In this document: one piece after another, positions 7,403 through 14,345 of the stretch
Position numbering within the stretch: position 1 is the stretch's first letter
Layout: each line of letters opens with the position of its first letter
Notes under the pieces: model-generated
The model's input: the letters and a program-made list of their open reading frames with translations, nothing else
Told to the model about the DNA's origin: nothing
Database searches by the model: none
NCBI RefSeq assembly: GCF_051513965.1
Contig: NZ_CP195847.1
Coordinates: forward strand, 2,232,001 to 2,296,000
Length of the DNA stretch: 64,000 nucleotides
Direction of reading: 5' to 3'
From: Paramicrobacterium sp051513965
GTDB taxonomy: Bacteria > Actinomycetota > Actinomycetes > Actinomycetales > Microbacteriaceae
Made by a program: the position numbers and the translations under genes

Positions 7403-10273
7403 GTGGCTAGTAGTGGCGAGCAGTGGAATGCGCAGGAAATTGTGCGTTTGCGGCATCGGTTGGACAATGTGGAGCGTTCATCCCAGCTCGCCTATTCAAC
7501 GGTCGAGGTTCCTGATGGTGGCGACGGCACTGTTGATATGACTGTCCCTGAGGCTGTGGGTCGTGGTGTTCAGGCTGGTTTTGATGCGGCGGCTGTGGAC
7601 GAGAAGCTGGACACGGAGCGCGCTGTTCGTGAGGAAGCGATCGAGCAACTTGGCGACAAGTTGGCTGATGCTGAACTGGGTCTCGAGGGTGCTGGGCAAC
7701 GTTTGGATGCTGCTGAGGGGCAGATCGAGCAGGCGTTCCTCGGTATTGATGATGCTTTGACGCTCGCGGAGCAGGCGAAGTCGAACATGCCGAACCGTGT
7801 GGACGATCCAGACTTCTCGTTCGGCGACAAGCACTGGCAGGGTACGGGTGGCACATTCGCGAATGGCAACCTTTATGTCGGCATTGACCCGGCCACGTTC
7901 ACGAATGTCGCCGAGACGCTGACCCGTGTCGGGACAACGGCGGGGAACGACAATTGGGGCACGCAAGGCTCCACGTACGAACTCAGGTTTGATGGCTACT
8001 TCGCTGGTGGTTCGCTACAGGTCAGGTTTGGTCATCCCACGAATGCAGCATTGCAGGTCACGAAGACGATCACGTCGAACGCCAACTTCACGGAACCGAT
8101 TCGTCTCACGTGGAGCGCCGCAACGATTGGGCCGTTGCAGGTTCGGTTGCAGATGACTACGAATGGTGTAGACGAGTGGTTCTACACCTCAACGGTCTCT
8201 GTCACTGACGTGACGACGATCACTGAGGTGAAGCAGACTGCGGATAGTGCCGCGTCGAATGCTTCGGCGGCGATGACAGCAGCATCAAGTGCGGCTGCTA
8301 CGTCTGCGGCGGCGATCACTCAGGACTCTGCGCTTAAGAATCCGATCTTTGAGCAGTGGGCTGGTGCCCTCCCTGACGGGTGGGAATCCTGGTCAGGTAC
8401 TACCGTGCTCAAAGAGACGGCGCTGGTGCGTACCGGGTCGAACGCGGCACGCATGACCGTGTCGACGGGGCAGGCCGGTATGGCGTACCCGCAGGCGATG
8501 GTGCAGATGGGGTTCGCGGAGGCTGTCACGGTCACTGCTGATTTCATGCTCGTGTCCGGCGACGCATTGACGGGTTCCGGTGTTCTGCTCGATTGGCAGT
8601 CAACGGACACGTCGCGCCGCACCGAGATTCGTTTCGGTGACATGGTGCCGTCGCCGTCGACGGGTGTCTGGTATCGGGTGTCGAAAACGATCCTCGCACC
8701 ATCGGGTGCGACGGCGGAGAATTTCCAGTACTTCAAGGGTTTCCTCATGGGGAACTTCACGTCGTTCGGGGCGGCAGAGAAGGACATCATCTTTGATCGT
8801 CTCTCGTTGCGTCAGGCGACGAACGAGGAAATTGCCGCACTGGATGCGAAAGCTGACGCGGCGTCCGCCGTTCAACTGGCGGAGTCCATCCCTCAGGTGC
8901 TTCATGGTGTCGACGCTGGCCCGTCAGGCACTGCACCAGAAGGCTCGATCTGGTTCAACCACAAGGGCAGTGAGCAGGGCAACGTTCAAGCCATGTGGGT
9001 GCGTGTATCCGGGCAGTGGGTGGAAACACCGGTGTCGTCAGAAGCGATCGCGAACCTGGACGTTGGCAAGCTCACGGCGGGTGGCGCGACGATCGCTGAA
9101 GTCGTTGCGCAGGCTATCGCGTCAGCGACAGCCGAGTTCCAGCGTGCCGACATCAAGAACTTGTTCGTCACCGCTGGGGCAACAATCAACGAGGCTGTCA
9201 TCGACCAGTTGTGGGCTGATGTTGTTGTTGCGAACGCGTTGATCACGAAGAAATGGATCAGCTCCGAAGCGATAGTTGACGAGTTGGTGGGTAAGACGAT
9301 CACCGCGGTCACGATCAACGGTGGCACCATCAACGGTGTCTCCATGGTCGCGGGCGAATTCACCACAGAAGCCGACTTCGACCCGAACACAACCACCTAC
9401 GGGATCTACATGAACTCCCAGGTCGGAATGATCGTGAACGGCATGCTCGAATACGTGGTCGGCACTGGCGGGTTCAACGTTCCAGCGCAAATGCAAGCGA
9501 AATCCGCACTGATCAAGTTCACCATCGACGCCAAACAGGCTTACCACCTGTCTGGTGATTCGTCGGTGACGGACGCTGAAACCACGTCAGAGTTGTACGC
9601 GACCGGCCTCACAATGCACAAGTATGTTGCTGATGCCACGGGTGCTCGGGAGGAACGGTGGACGTTCCTGTACCAGGACCGGTTAGAGATGACCTCGTAT
9701 GGTCGTCCTGGGACTGGTGCTCCGAACGCGGGGGCTTGGTTAGAGCCTGGCCGGTTGCGGATCAGTTCCACATCGAATGGTGTGCAGGGTGAGTTGTTCC
9801 CTGACCGGTTGGTGTTCTCGAATGATTATTCGGGCGGCAGGGTTTTTGATGCGTCGGTGGCTGACGTGTTGAAGATCGAGTCTCCCCGTATCGACCTGAA
9901 CGCCGCTAATGGGGTCTATGTCAACGGGCGACTACTCGGAGACACCGGCTGGATCGACCTCGCCTACGCGTCAGGGTTCACCGCAGGAACGGCAGGGCAA
10001 TTGTCGTACCGCGTGGTAGACGGCATCGTGTTCATCCGTGGAGGTGCGGCAGGAGACATCGCCAAGGGCAGCTACCAGGTCGTTGCCGCTGACCCGATCC
10101 CCGCCCAATACCGTCCAGCCCAGCACTACCGGACAGGTGGCATGGGCACTGGGATGAACGGAAACACCGGTATTGAAATCAACGCCACGGATGGGTTAAT
10201 CCGGCTCGGGTGGCGGGGTGACGAGAAACCGTCATGGTTCGCCGCAGGGTGCTCTTACCCGGTCGATCCTTAG
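7403..10273 (+). CDS. Large minor tail / fibre protein, probable receptor-binding
   Basis: 956 aa from GTG at 7403, two bases after the preceding stop. Residues 1-125 are helical heptad-rich (coiled-coil trimer stalk). Two jelly-roll-like, carbohydrate-binding-type segments follow (about 130-270, starting at DDPDFSFGDKHWQG, and about 310-470, starting at NPIFEQWAGALPDGWESW), separated by an Ala/Ser-rich linker. A middle coiled region repeats AxxTxNGGTINGVS-type turns, then a C-terminal beta domain. This is the architecture of adhesion devices that recognise cell-wall glycans. The receptor cannot be told from sequence. Confidence 0.75.
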   Translation: MASSGEQWNAQEIVRLRHRLDNVERSSQLAYSTVEVPDGGDGTVDMTVPEAVGRGVQAGFDAAAVDEKLDTERAVREEAIEQLGDKLADAELGLEGAGQRLDAAEGQIEQAFLGIDDALTLAEQAKSNMPNRVDDPDFSFGDKHWQGTGGTFANGNLYVGIDPATFTNVAETLTRVGTTAGNDNWGTQGSTYELRFDGYFAGGSLQVRFGHPTNAALQVTKTITSNANFTEPIRLTWSAATIGPLQVRLQMTTNGVDEWFYTSTVSVTDVTTITEVKQTADSAASNASAAMTAASSAAATSAAAITQDSALKNPIFEQWAGALPDGWESWSGTTVLKETALVRTGSNAARMTVSTGQAGMAYPQAMVQMGFAEAVTVTADFMLVSGDALTGSGVLLDWQSTDTSRRTEIRFGDMVPSPSTGVWYRVSKTILAPSGATAENFQYFKGFLMGNFTSFGAAEKDIIFDRLSLRQATNEEIAALDAKADAASAVQLAESIPQVLHGVDAGPSGTAPEGSIWFNHKGSEQGNVQAMWVRVSGQWVETPVSSEAIANLDVGKLTAGGATIAEVVAQAIASATAEFQRADIKNLFVTAGATINEAVIDQLWADVVVANALITKKWISSEAIVDELVGKTITAVTINGGTINGVSMVAGEFTTEADFDPNTTTYGIYMNSQVGMIVNGMLEYVVGTGGFNVPAQMQAKSALIKFTIDAKQAYHLSGDSSVTDAETTSELYATGLTMHKYVADATGAREERWTFLYQDRLEMTSYGRPGTGAPNAGAWLEPGRLRISSTSNGVQGELFPDRLVFSNDYSGGRVFDASVADVLKIESPRIDLNAANGVYVNGRLLGDTGWIDLAYASGFTAGTAGQLSYRVVDGIVFIRGGAAGDIAKGSYQVVAADPIPAQYRPAQHYRTGGMGTGMNGNTGIEINATDGLIRLGWRGDEKPSWFAAGCSYPVDP

Positions 10274-10291
10274 CCGCAGCACGCAACCATC

Positions 10292-10316
10292 AAGCCCCGC
10301 ACGTCGGGGCTTTTCT
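10292..10316 (+). terminator. Rho-independent terminator after the tail-fibre gene
   Basis: Stem AGCCCCG / CGGGGCT with a CACGT loop followed by TTTTCTT, directly behind the fibre gene stop and before the endolysin ribosome site. It may separate tail and lysis transcription or only attenuate it. Confidence 0.85.
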
Positions 10317-10333
10317 TATGCAAGGGAGGCCAC

Positions 10334-11275
10334 ATGGCCCGATACAGAAACGGCCTACTGCCGTCCAGCGAACTCGTCTGGTTCTGGGCCACGAACCAAT
10401 ACGGGCGACAAGAGAAGTTCAGGTCAACACCCGGCACCGCAGCACGCATCAAGGCCGTCATAGCGGACGCGAAAGCTACCTACGGGTTCAACCTGTACAT
10501 CACGTCCGGCCCGAACGTGTACCGCGACCTCGACGGCCAGCAGTACATGATCGACAAATACGGTGTCGGGCAAGCCGCCGCGAAAGGCTACTCGTCCCAC
10601 GGCGGCGTGTGGGAGAACCGCGACACTCAAGCTGTCGACTTCTGGAACGCCGAACAGTTCATCAAGAAGCACGGGCGTGCGGAGTTCAACCGGCTCATGA
10701 AACGGAACGGTCTGACGGCGTTCCTGATCACTCGTGCCCGTGGCTACGCCCGGGAGGAACCGTGGCACGTGATCGACCTCAACCCGTACTCAGCGCCGTC
10801 AACGGGCGGCACGCTCGCACCTGGATCGTCAACGAAGGAGACAAAGGTGAAGACATACCACAAGCAGGACGCGACAGCACGGAAATCTGGGCGGGTTCTC
10901 TCCCCCGGAGAACGGTTCTACCTGCACCTGGAAACAGGGAAGCCGCAGAGCAACGCATCGAACATCGTCGGCAACCCTGGAACGTATTCGATCACCCCTC
11001 ACGTGTACGGGCAGGGTGAACCTGGCGACATTGTGGAGCTTGTGCTCATGTGGCAGAAGCCGTCCGCGAAAGACCCCGGCAAGACCAACAGTGAGCATTA
11101 CAAGGAACGACTGGTCGTTGACCGGGACGGGTACATTCGGGCGTCGCGTGAGTTCAAGCGTGGCGTCTCTCGCGGTTGGGCCGTGTACGCGCGACTGACG
11201 GCGGCGCATAAGAACAAGGGCAACGTGAAGATCACCGTGTTCGATTCCGACGCTTACCTGTTCATCGACGCATGA
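10334..11275 (+). CDS. Endolysin, M15-type (D,D / L,D) peptidase with C-terminal binding module
   Basis: 313 aa behind AGGGAGG. The catalytic part shows the M15 zinc layout: H89 in GYSSHGG, D102 in DTQAVDFWN and H145 in EEPWHVIDL, so it should cut peptidoglycan stem peptides or their cross-links. A short linker (about 155-168, PSTGGTLAPGSSTK) leads to a ~145-residue beta-rich C-terminal domain that probably binds the cell wall. It is followed by holin-type membrane proteins, making a lysis cassette. The exact bond cleaved is not predictable here. Confidence 0.85.
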   Translation: MARYRNGLLPSSELVWFWATNQYGRQEKFRSTPGTAARIKAVIADAKATYGFNLYITSGPNVYRDLDGQQYMIDKYGVGQAAAKGYSSHGGVWENRDTQAVDFWNAEQFIKKHGRAEFNRLMKRNGLTAFLITRARGYAREEPWHVIDLNPYSAPSTGGTLAPGSSTKETKVKTYHKQDATARKSGRVLSPGERFYLHLETGKPQSNASNIVGNPGTYSITPHVYGQGEPGDIVELVLMWQKPSAKDPGKTNSEHYKERLVVDRDGYIRASREFKRGVSRGWAVYARLTAAHKNKGNVKITVFDSDAYLFIDA

Positions 11276-11394
11276 CAGGCAGACCCATGCGGCACATGAA
11301 AACGAAAACCCGCGCTGACCCGGTAGCGCTTGGCATCTTCGTCGGGTTCTTCATCGGACTCGCAGGAGGCGCAGCATTGGCGGTGAGCGTATGA
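11272..11394 (+). CDS. 40-aa membrane peptide in the lysis cassette
   Basis: ATG at 11272 overlaps the endolysin stop as ATGA, and its own stop overlaps the next ATG as ATGA at 11391-11394, strong evidence of a translated gene. The product has a basic N-terminus (MRHMKTKTRADP) and one hydrophobic segment, residues 18-40 (VALGIFVGFFIGLAGGAALA). It could be a holin modulator or a small pinholin-like peptide. No family recognised. Confidence 0.65.
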   Translation: MTGRPMRHMKTKTRADPVALGIFVGFFIGLAGGAALAVSV

Positions 11395-11780
11395 CAGAAG
11401 CCGTCCTCCCCATGCCCGACTGGGTGGCACCCGTGCTCGCGCTCGTCGGCGTCGCACTCACAGCAGGCGGCGGAGTCCTCGGCGCACTCATCACCGCGAA
11501 AGTGCAAGGACGCGCCACCGAAGTCGCCGCATCTCAGGCGGAGAAATCGAACGAGCAGAAAATGATCGACCAGCTTCAAGAAGAGCTGGCCGGGTACCGG
11601 CAACGATCCGACGACCGCATGACCGCTCAGGACGTGCGGATGACCGCGCTCGAGTCAGACAACAAAGAGCTGCGGGCTCAACGGGACACGTACCGGGACT
11701 ACGCGCACGTCCTCCGCTCTCACATTTATGACCAACTGCCGCCCCCGCCGCCTCCGTGGCCGGATGGCGCACCACGATAA
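11391..11780 (+). CDS. Membrane-anchored coiled-coil protein, lysis cassette
   Basis: 129 aa with one N-terminal transmembrane helix (about residues 10-36, VAPVLALVGVALTAGGG) and a long charged coiled coil (about 45-110), ending in a Pro-rich tail (PPPPPPWPDG). This layout is common next to actinophage endolysins and may be a second holin component or a spanin-like envelope protein; known spanins differ, so the role is open. Both neighbours are closely spaced. Confidence 0.65.
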   Translation: MTEAVLPMPDWVAPVLALVGVALTAGGGVLGALITAKVQGRATEVAASQAEKSNEQKMIDQLQEELAGYRQRSDDRMTAQDVRMTALESDNKELRAQRDTYRDYAHVLRSHIYDQLPPPPPPWPDGAPR

Positions 11781-11791
11781 GGAGAAACCCT

Positions 11792-12028
11792 ATGAAGTTC
11801 GCAACACGAAAGTTCTGGAAAGCCACCGCTGAGCGTGTCATCTCGTCCATCGCTGGCGGTGCCCTCGCCGTCATCGGTGCAGGACAGTTCGGTGTCCTCG
11901 ACGCTGACTGGCAGACCATCGGCAGTATCGCTCTCGGTTCCGGTGTCGTATCCCTCCTGAAAGCGTTCGCCGCTCAGGGTGCCACCGGCACCGGTCCCGG
12001 TCTCACGAACGCTGAAAAGCTCGACTGA
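11792..12028 (+). CDS. Holin, r1t-like family
   Basis: 78 aa from the ATG behind AAGGAGAAACCCT. Two hydrophobic segments (about 12-32 SSIAGGALAVIGAGQFGVLD and 38-55 IGSIALGSGVVSLLKAFAA) joined by a DADW turn are the hallmark of the r1t holin family, with a short hydrophilic C-terminus (TGPGLTNAEKLD). It would form the membrane lesion that lets the endolysin reach the wall. It is the last rightward late gene and is followed by a terminator. Confidence 0.82.
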   Translation: MKFATRKFWKATAERVISSIAGGALAVIGAGQFGVLDADWQTIGSIALGSGVVSLLKAFAAQGATGTGPGLTNAEKLD

Positions 12029-12040
12029 CGTAAACACTTT

Positions 12041-12080
12041 GCCCCTCTCCTGGCCTCACGGCTGGGAGAGGGGCACTTTT
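12041..12080 (+). terminator. Rho-independent terminator closing the late operon
   Basis: Perfect 10-bp stem GCCCCTCTCC / GGAGAGGGGC (12041-12050 with 12065-12074) and a downstream CTTTT. It ends the rightward late operon and also lies at the end of the convergent leftward unit. Confidence 0.88.
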
Positions 12081-12098
12081 CGTGTTTAGAAAGGATAG

Positions 12099-12533
12099 CT
12101 AGAGCACTGATGCAAGTTCCGCACTGTTGCGAGACGCATCTAGATTGACTCCTGTGAAGCTAATACGGAACGTCTCTTTTCCGTCAGCCTGACGCTGCAT
12201 GTAGTGCACAAGAAAGTCCATCGTGATGTTCTTGTGCAGATCTGCTGGGTCATTCGGCTCATCGAATGTGGGCGCGGCATGACTAGCGGGAACCATCGTA
12301 ATCAAATGGACATCTTCAGAAGAATCCACAATGACAAGGTTCGCCGAGCCCCCCGCATGCTTGATTCGCTGGAAAACAGCGTCTACTTTCTCATGGCCAA
12401 GAGCTATTACGATCGGTGTCGCCCCGTCAGAATCCTTGACGGTCAATATTGAGTGAAGGTTGTTGCGAGCTATGCAACCCATGAGAAGCCGTGCGTACTT
12501 GCGGCGGATCTCTGCATCTGTATTAGCGGCCAT
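12099..12533 (-). CDS. Unknown protein, second gene of a two-gene prophage cargo unit
   Basis: 144 aa from the ATG at 12533 (an upstream start at 12578 would overlap the preceding gene far more). It overlaps the first gene by 11 bases, implying coupled translation. Predicted mixed alpha/beta soluble protein: an N-terminal helix (DAEIRRKYARLLMGC), a central hydrophobic strand pair (ATPIVIALG, ANLVIVDSSEDVHLITMVP) and a C-terminal half with FLVHYMQRQADG. No signal peptide, membrane segment or recognised motif. The DNA is richer in A+T than the phage late genes. Function unknown; possibly a partner or immunity protein of its neighbour. Confidence 0.6.
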   Translation of the reverse strand: MAANTDAEIRRKYARLLMGCIARNNLHSILTVKDSDGATPIVIALGHEKVDAVFQRIKHAGGSANLVIVDSSEDVHLITMVPASHAAPTFDEPNDPADLHKNITMDFLVHYMQRQADGKETFRISFTGVNLDASRNSAELASVL

Positions 12534-12969
12534 TTCGCCACTTCCCTTCGTTGACCTCGATATTATCGAAGATCTCATTCAAGCAAGGGTGGTAGGTATC
12601 CTCTACATCAGTTTGTGAGTAGATGGGCCGGATTACTTCGCGCTTGAGCGCGCCATCCGAATCCGGAGGAGGCCAATGTCGGTGAACCTCCTGGTGACTG
12701 CAATCAATGCGGGCAATCTGATGCCACTGGCCACGGTCGTCGGTTATCTCATGGGTAAAAGCATAGTCAACGATTCTGTTGGTTGCCTCATCGCGAACAG
12801 TGCGGATCGTAATACGGCACGCTGGGTCATCAACCCACCTTTCCGTGTACTCAGTTTTGATTACGTGTGGGGGGCATTCCCAACGTTCGTCCTCAATTGT
12901 GGGTAATGCTTCTCGTGTGACCCGGCGGCTCCTCCGTTGAGCATCTCTACCGAAATTCCTGGGTGTCAC
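12523..12969 (-). CDS. Unknown protein, first gene of a two-gene prophage cargo unit
   Basis: 148 aa, GTG start. A basic N-terminus (RRSRRVTRE) precedes a beta-rich body containing DYAFTHEITDDRG, then RIDCSHQEVHRHWPP. The compact His-rich IDCSHxxVHxHW segment is the most distinctive feature and recalls small toxin-like or DUF7718/TumE-like proteins that carry an HxHxH patch after a beta strand; this resemblance is a hunch, not a match. It lies in the accessory zone between lysis genes and attachment site, a typical place for lysogenic conversion or exclusion genes. Confidence 0.55.
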   Translation of the reverse strand: MTPRNFGRDAQRRSRRVTREALPTIEDERWECPPHVIKTEYTERWVDDPACRITIRTVRDEATNRIVDYAFTHEITDDRGQWHQIARIDCSHQEVHRHWPPPDSDGALKREVIRPIYSQTDVEDTYHPCLNEIFDNIEVNEGKWRNGR

Positions 12970-13028
12970 AGTTCCAATAGCTTAGAGGGGACAATGTTTC
13001 TCCGCCATAGTTGCCCCTATAAGAGGGG

Positions 13029-13115
13029 TCAGTTCCAGATCACGACAACATCGCAATACCGGCACACCCACTGTCCATCCACTGGGTAACACACTGTCCC
13101 ACAGCTCGGGCAGGC
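13029..13115 (-). pseudogene. Zinc-ribbon C-terminal extension behind an in-frame TGA
   Basis: In the same frame as the membrane protein at 13116-13418, the 28 codons after its TGA read ACPSCGTVCYPVDGQ then WVCRYCDVVVIWN and stop at TGA 13029-13031. CPSCG…CRYC is a textbook four-Cys zinc ribbon, and there is no usable start codon between the TGA and the first Cys pair. It is therefore either a domain cut off by a nonsense change, a readthrough extension, or a sequence error. Confidence 0.6.
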
Positions 13116-13418
13116 TCACTCAAATAGGTCGGGCCGTTCATTCTTCAACTCCTGTGTGGTTTCTCTCATTGCACGGAACTGTACGCCCATGAAGGCGAGA
13201 CCGAGCTTGAGTAGGAACTTCATGAACTTGAGTGGGTAGTAAAGAGCTGCGCCCACGAATATCCAGATGAAGAACGCGGATAAAGGCGATGTTGAATTGC
13301 TCCCATACACGAGGGGCGAACTCGCCAAGGAAATCGCGCTACTCACGGCGATGCACAGCCAAAACGCCACGTAGATGATGTGGCTTGGCTTGCTGAGCCA
13401 TTTTCCAAGAGCGCGCAT
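13116..13418 (-). CDS. Small membrane protein, two transmembrane helices
   Basis: 100 aa. Hydrophobic segments at about residues 13-36 (HIIYVAFWLCIAVSSAIS) and 45-65 (PLSAFFIWIFVGAALYYPL), followed by a charged helix ending ERPDLFE. The frame continues beyond the stop into a zinc ribbon (see 13029-13115). Prophage cargo; exclusion or conversion function is possible but not shown. No recognised family. Confidence 0.6.
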   Translation of the reverse strand: MRALGKWLSKPSHIIYVAFWLCIAVSSAISLASSPLVYGSNSTSPLSAFFIWIFVGAALYYPLKFMKFLLKLGLAFMGVQFRAMRETTQELKNERPDLFE

Positions 13419-13441
13419 GTGTTGATGGTACTCCGCGCAAG

Positions 13442-13600
13442 TCAGCTTTCAAACGGGTCGAACGTCCACCCAACCCCATGCACCGGGCACACGTATGCGA
13501 CTTGGATCCTGTCGTCTCCTTTGAAGCTTTCCGGTTCCATCGGGTTCCCGCACTCTGGGCACGCTGGGGCGGGCGGTAGCCCGTTCTCGTCGACGACCAT
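13442..13600 (-). CDS. 52-aa zinc-ribbon-like protein
   Basis: Begins MVVDENGLPPAP, then CPECGNPM around residues 14-21 and YVCPVHGVGWTF at 36-47, giving a Cys4-type or Cys3-His zinc knuckle. Such tiny proteins are frequent in actinophage accessory regions, and the codon pattern supports this frame over the overlapping 77-codon frame, which is Arg-rich nonsense. Role unknown; nucleic-acid or protein binding is plausible. Confidence 0.6.
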   Translation of the reverse strand: MVVDENGLPPAPACPECGNPMEPESFKGDDRIQVAYVCPVHGVGWTFDPFES

Positions 13601-13635
13601 TAGCCGAAACCCTATACTCGCCAGACTTTAGGTTT

Positions 13636-14055
13636 TTACCTCTGCTCGAGACTGTCCAACGTCGTGCGCTGTGTGTCCCCATCGATCACGACCGTGCACT
13701 GGAAATCTGACCGGAGCATCGCACCGAAAGAGTTCTCAGAATCCACCGTGCCCGTCACCGTGTACGTCCCCGAACCCGTCGCACTCGTGTCGAACTCCGC
13801 AGTGTCAGGCGCTTTCAGCTGGTCCCGCACCGCATCCTCGCAGTACATGGACGCTTCCGTAGGTGTGCCGTACCGGTCTTGCTCGCCCTCATTCTGTGCC
13901 GTGACGATCGACAGACCAACACCACCGGCGATGACGAGCACACCGAACGCTCCTGCCGCCCATACGCCTTTGCTGTGACCTTTCCACCAGGGGTCACTGT
14001 CGCGTTTGCGCTTCGGCAGTTTCGGGGCTTGATAGTTCGCAAGTCCGGTATCCAT
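13636..14055 (-). CDS. Membrane-anchored protein with extracytoplasmic domain, prophage cargo
   Basis: 139 aa from the ATG at 14055, which has an AGG just upstream; an in-frame GTG lies 9 bases earlier. A basic N-terminus (KLPKRKRDSDPWWKGH) leads into a transmembrane helix (about 31-50, GVWAAGAFGVLVIAGGVGLS) and an outside domain beginning MYCEDAVRDQLKAPDTAEF, a motif repeatedly seen in secreted actinobacterial and prophage proteins (Cys…LKxPxTAxF). The last Cys in FQCTVVIDG may pair with the first. It is transcribed away from the tRNA. Superinfection exclusion is one possibility. Confidence 0.65.
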   Translation of the reverse strand: MDTGLANYQAPKLPKRKRDSDPWWKGHSKGVWAAGAFGVLVIAGGVGLSIVTAQNEGEQDRYGTPTEASMYCEDAVRDQLKAPDTAEFDTSATGSGTYTVTGTVDSENSFGAMLRSDFQCTVVIDGDTQRTTLDSLEQR

Positions 14056-14110
14056 GACCTGCACATTAATGCAGTTTCGGTTACGACAACAGGGTTATTG
14101 TTACCCCAAT

Positions 14111-14148
14111 TGTGGGCAAGGTGTGGGCAAAATCGGATTCTGGGCAAA
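14111..14148. repeat. TGGGCAA direct repeats beside the attachment site
   Basis: TGTGGGCAA occurs at 14111-14119 and 14122-14130, and CTGGGCAAA at 14140-14148. Short direct repeats a few tens of bases from a tRNA attachment site are typical of arm-type sites bound by the N-terminal domain of tyrosine integrases. Integrase binding is inferred. Confidence 0.55.
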
Positions 14149-14149
14149 G

Positions 14150-14195
14150 CAAAACCCCCGCTCTCCCTTGTGTTTACTGGGGAGAACGGGGGCTC
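14150..14195 (-). terminator. Terminator downstream of tRNA-Ser
   Basis: On the minus strand CCCCCGTTCTCCC pairs with GGGAGAGCGGGGG (one mismatch) and is followed by TTTTGCTTT, just past the tRNA 3' end. It lies on the phage side of the junction, so the prophage has supplied the current terminator of this tRNA. Confidence 0.8.
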
Positions 14196-14199
14196 GACT

Positions 14200-14290
14200 T
14201 GGCGGTGACGGTGGGATTTGAACCCACGGTAGGGGGTTGCCCTACACGACTTTTCGAGAGTCGCACCTTCGGCCGCTCGGACACGTCACC
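14200..14290 (-). tRNA. tRNA-Ser (anticodon CGA), prophage attachment site
   Basis: 91 bases including an encoded CCA (14200-14202). Acceptor GGTGACG pairs with CGTCACC, the anticodon loop CTCGAAA puts CGA at 14254-14256, there is a long class II variable arm (GTGTAGGGCAACCCCCTAC), and a normal TTCAAAT T loop. Its 3' end abuts the prophage, so the phage very probably integrated there and rebuilt the tRNA 3' half. Confidence 0.95.
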
Positions 14291-14345
14291 GCGCACAAGT
14301 GTAGAGGATTCTCACCCTCCAGCGCGAATCGAACCCGGTGGCCCC

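Larger units (their letters stand above)
1..14200 (+). mobile_element. Prophage (siphovirus type), right-hand portion, cut by the window start
   Basis: Tail structural genes, tape measure, tail-tip genes and a lysis cassette run in one direction from the window edge to about 12.03 kb in canonical siphovirus late order. Leftward cargo genes follow, and the element stops at the 3' end of a tRNA-Ser gene, a common phage integration target. Head genes, replication genes, repressor and integrase would lie to the left, outside the window. The right boundary is inferred from the tRNA; the second att copy cannot be seen. Confidence 0.88.

Noticed and set aside
13449..13682. 77-codon leftward frame over the small zinc-ribbon gene
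   Set aside because: Arg/Ser-rich nonsense without a ribosome site; the shorter overlapping frame has a coherent zinc knuckle.
14111..14148. TGGGCAA repeats as a CRISPR fragment
   Set aside because: Units are 7-9 bases with no uniform spacers and lie at an attachment site, so integrase arm sites fit better.
14318..14345. Possible second tRNA fragment (GGTTCGATTC on the minus strand)
   Set aside because: The flanking bases do not form a T stem and no other tRNA arms are present; chance match at the operon end.
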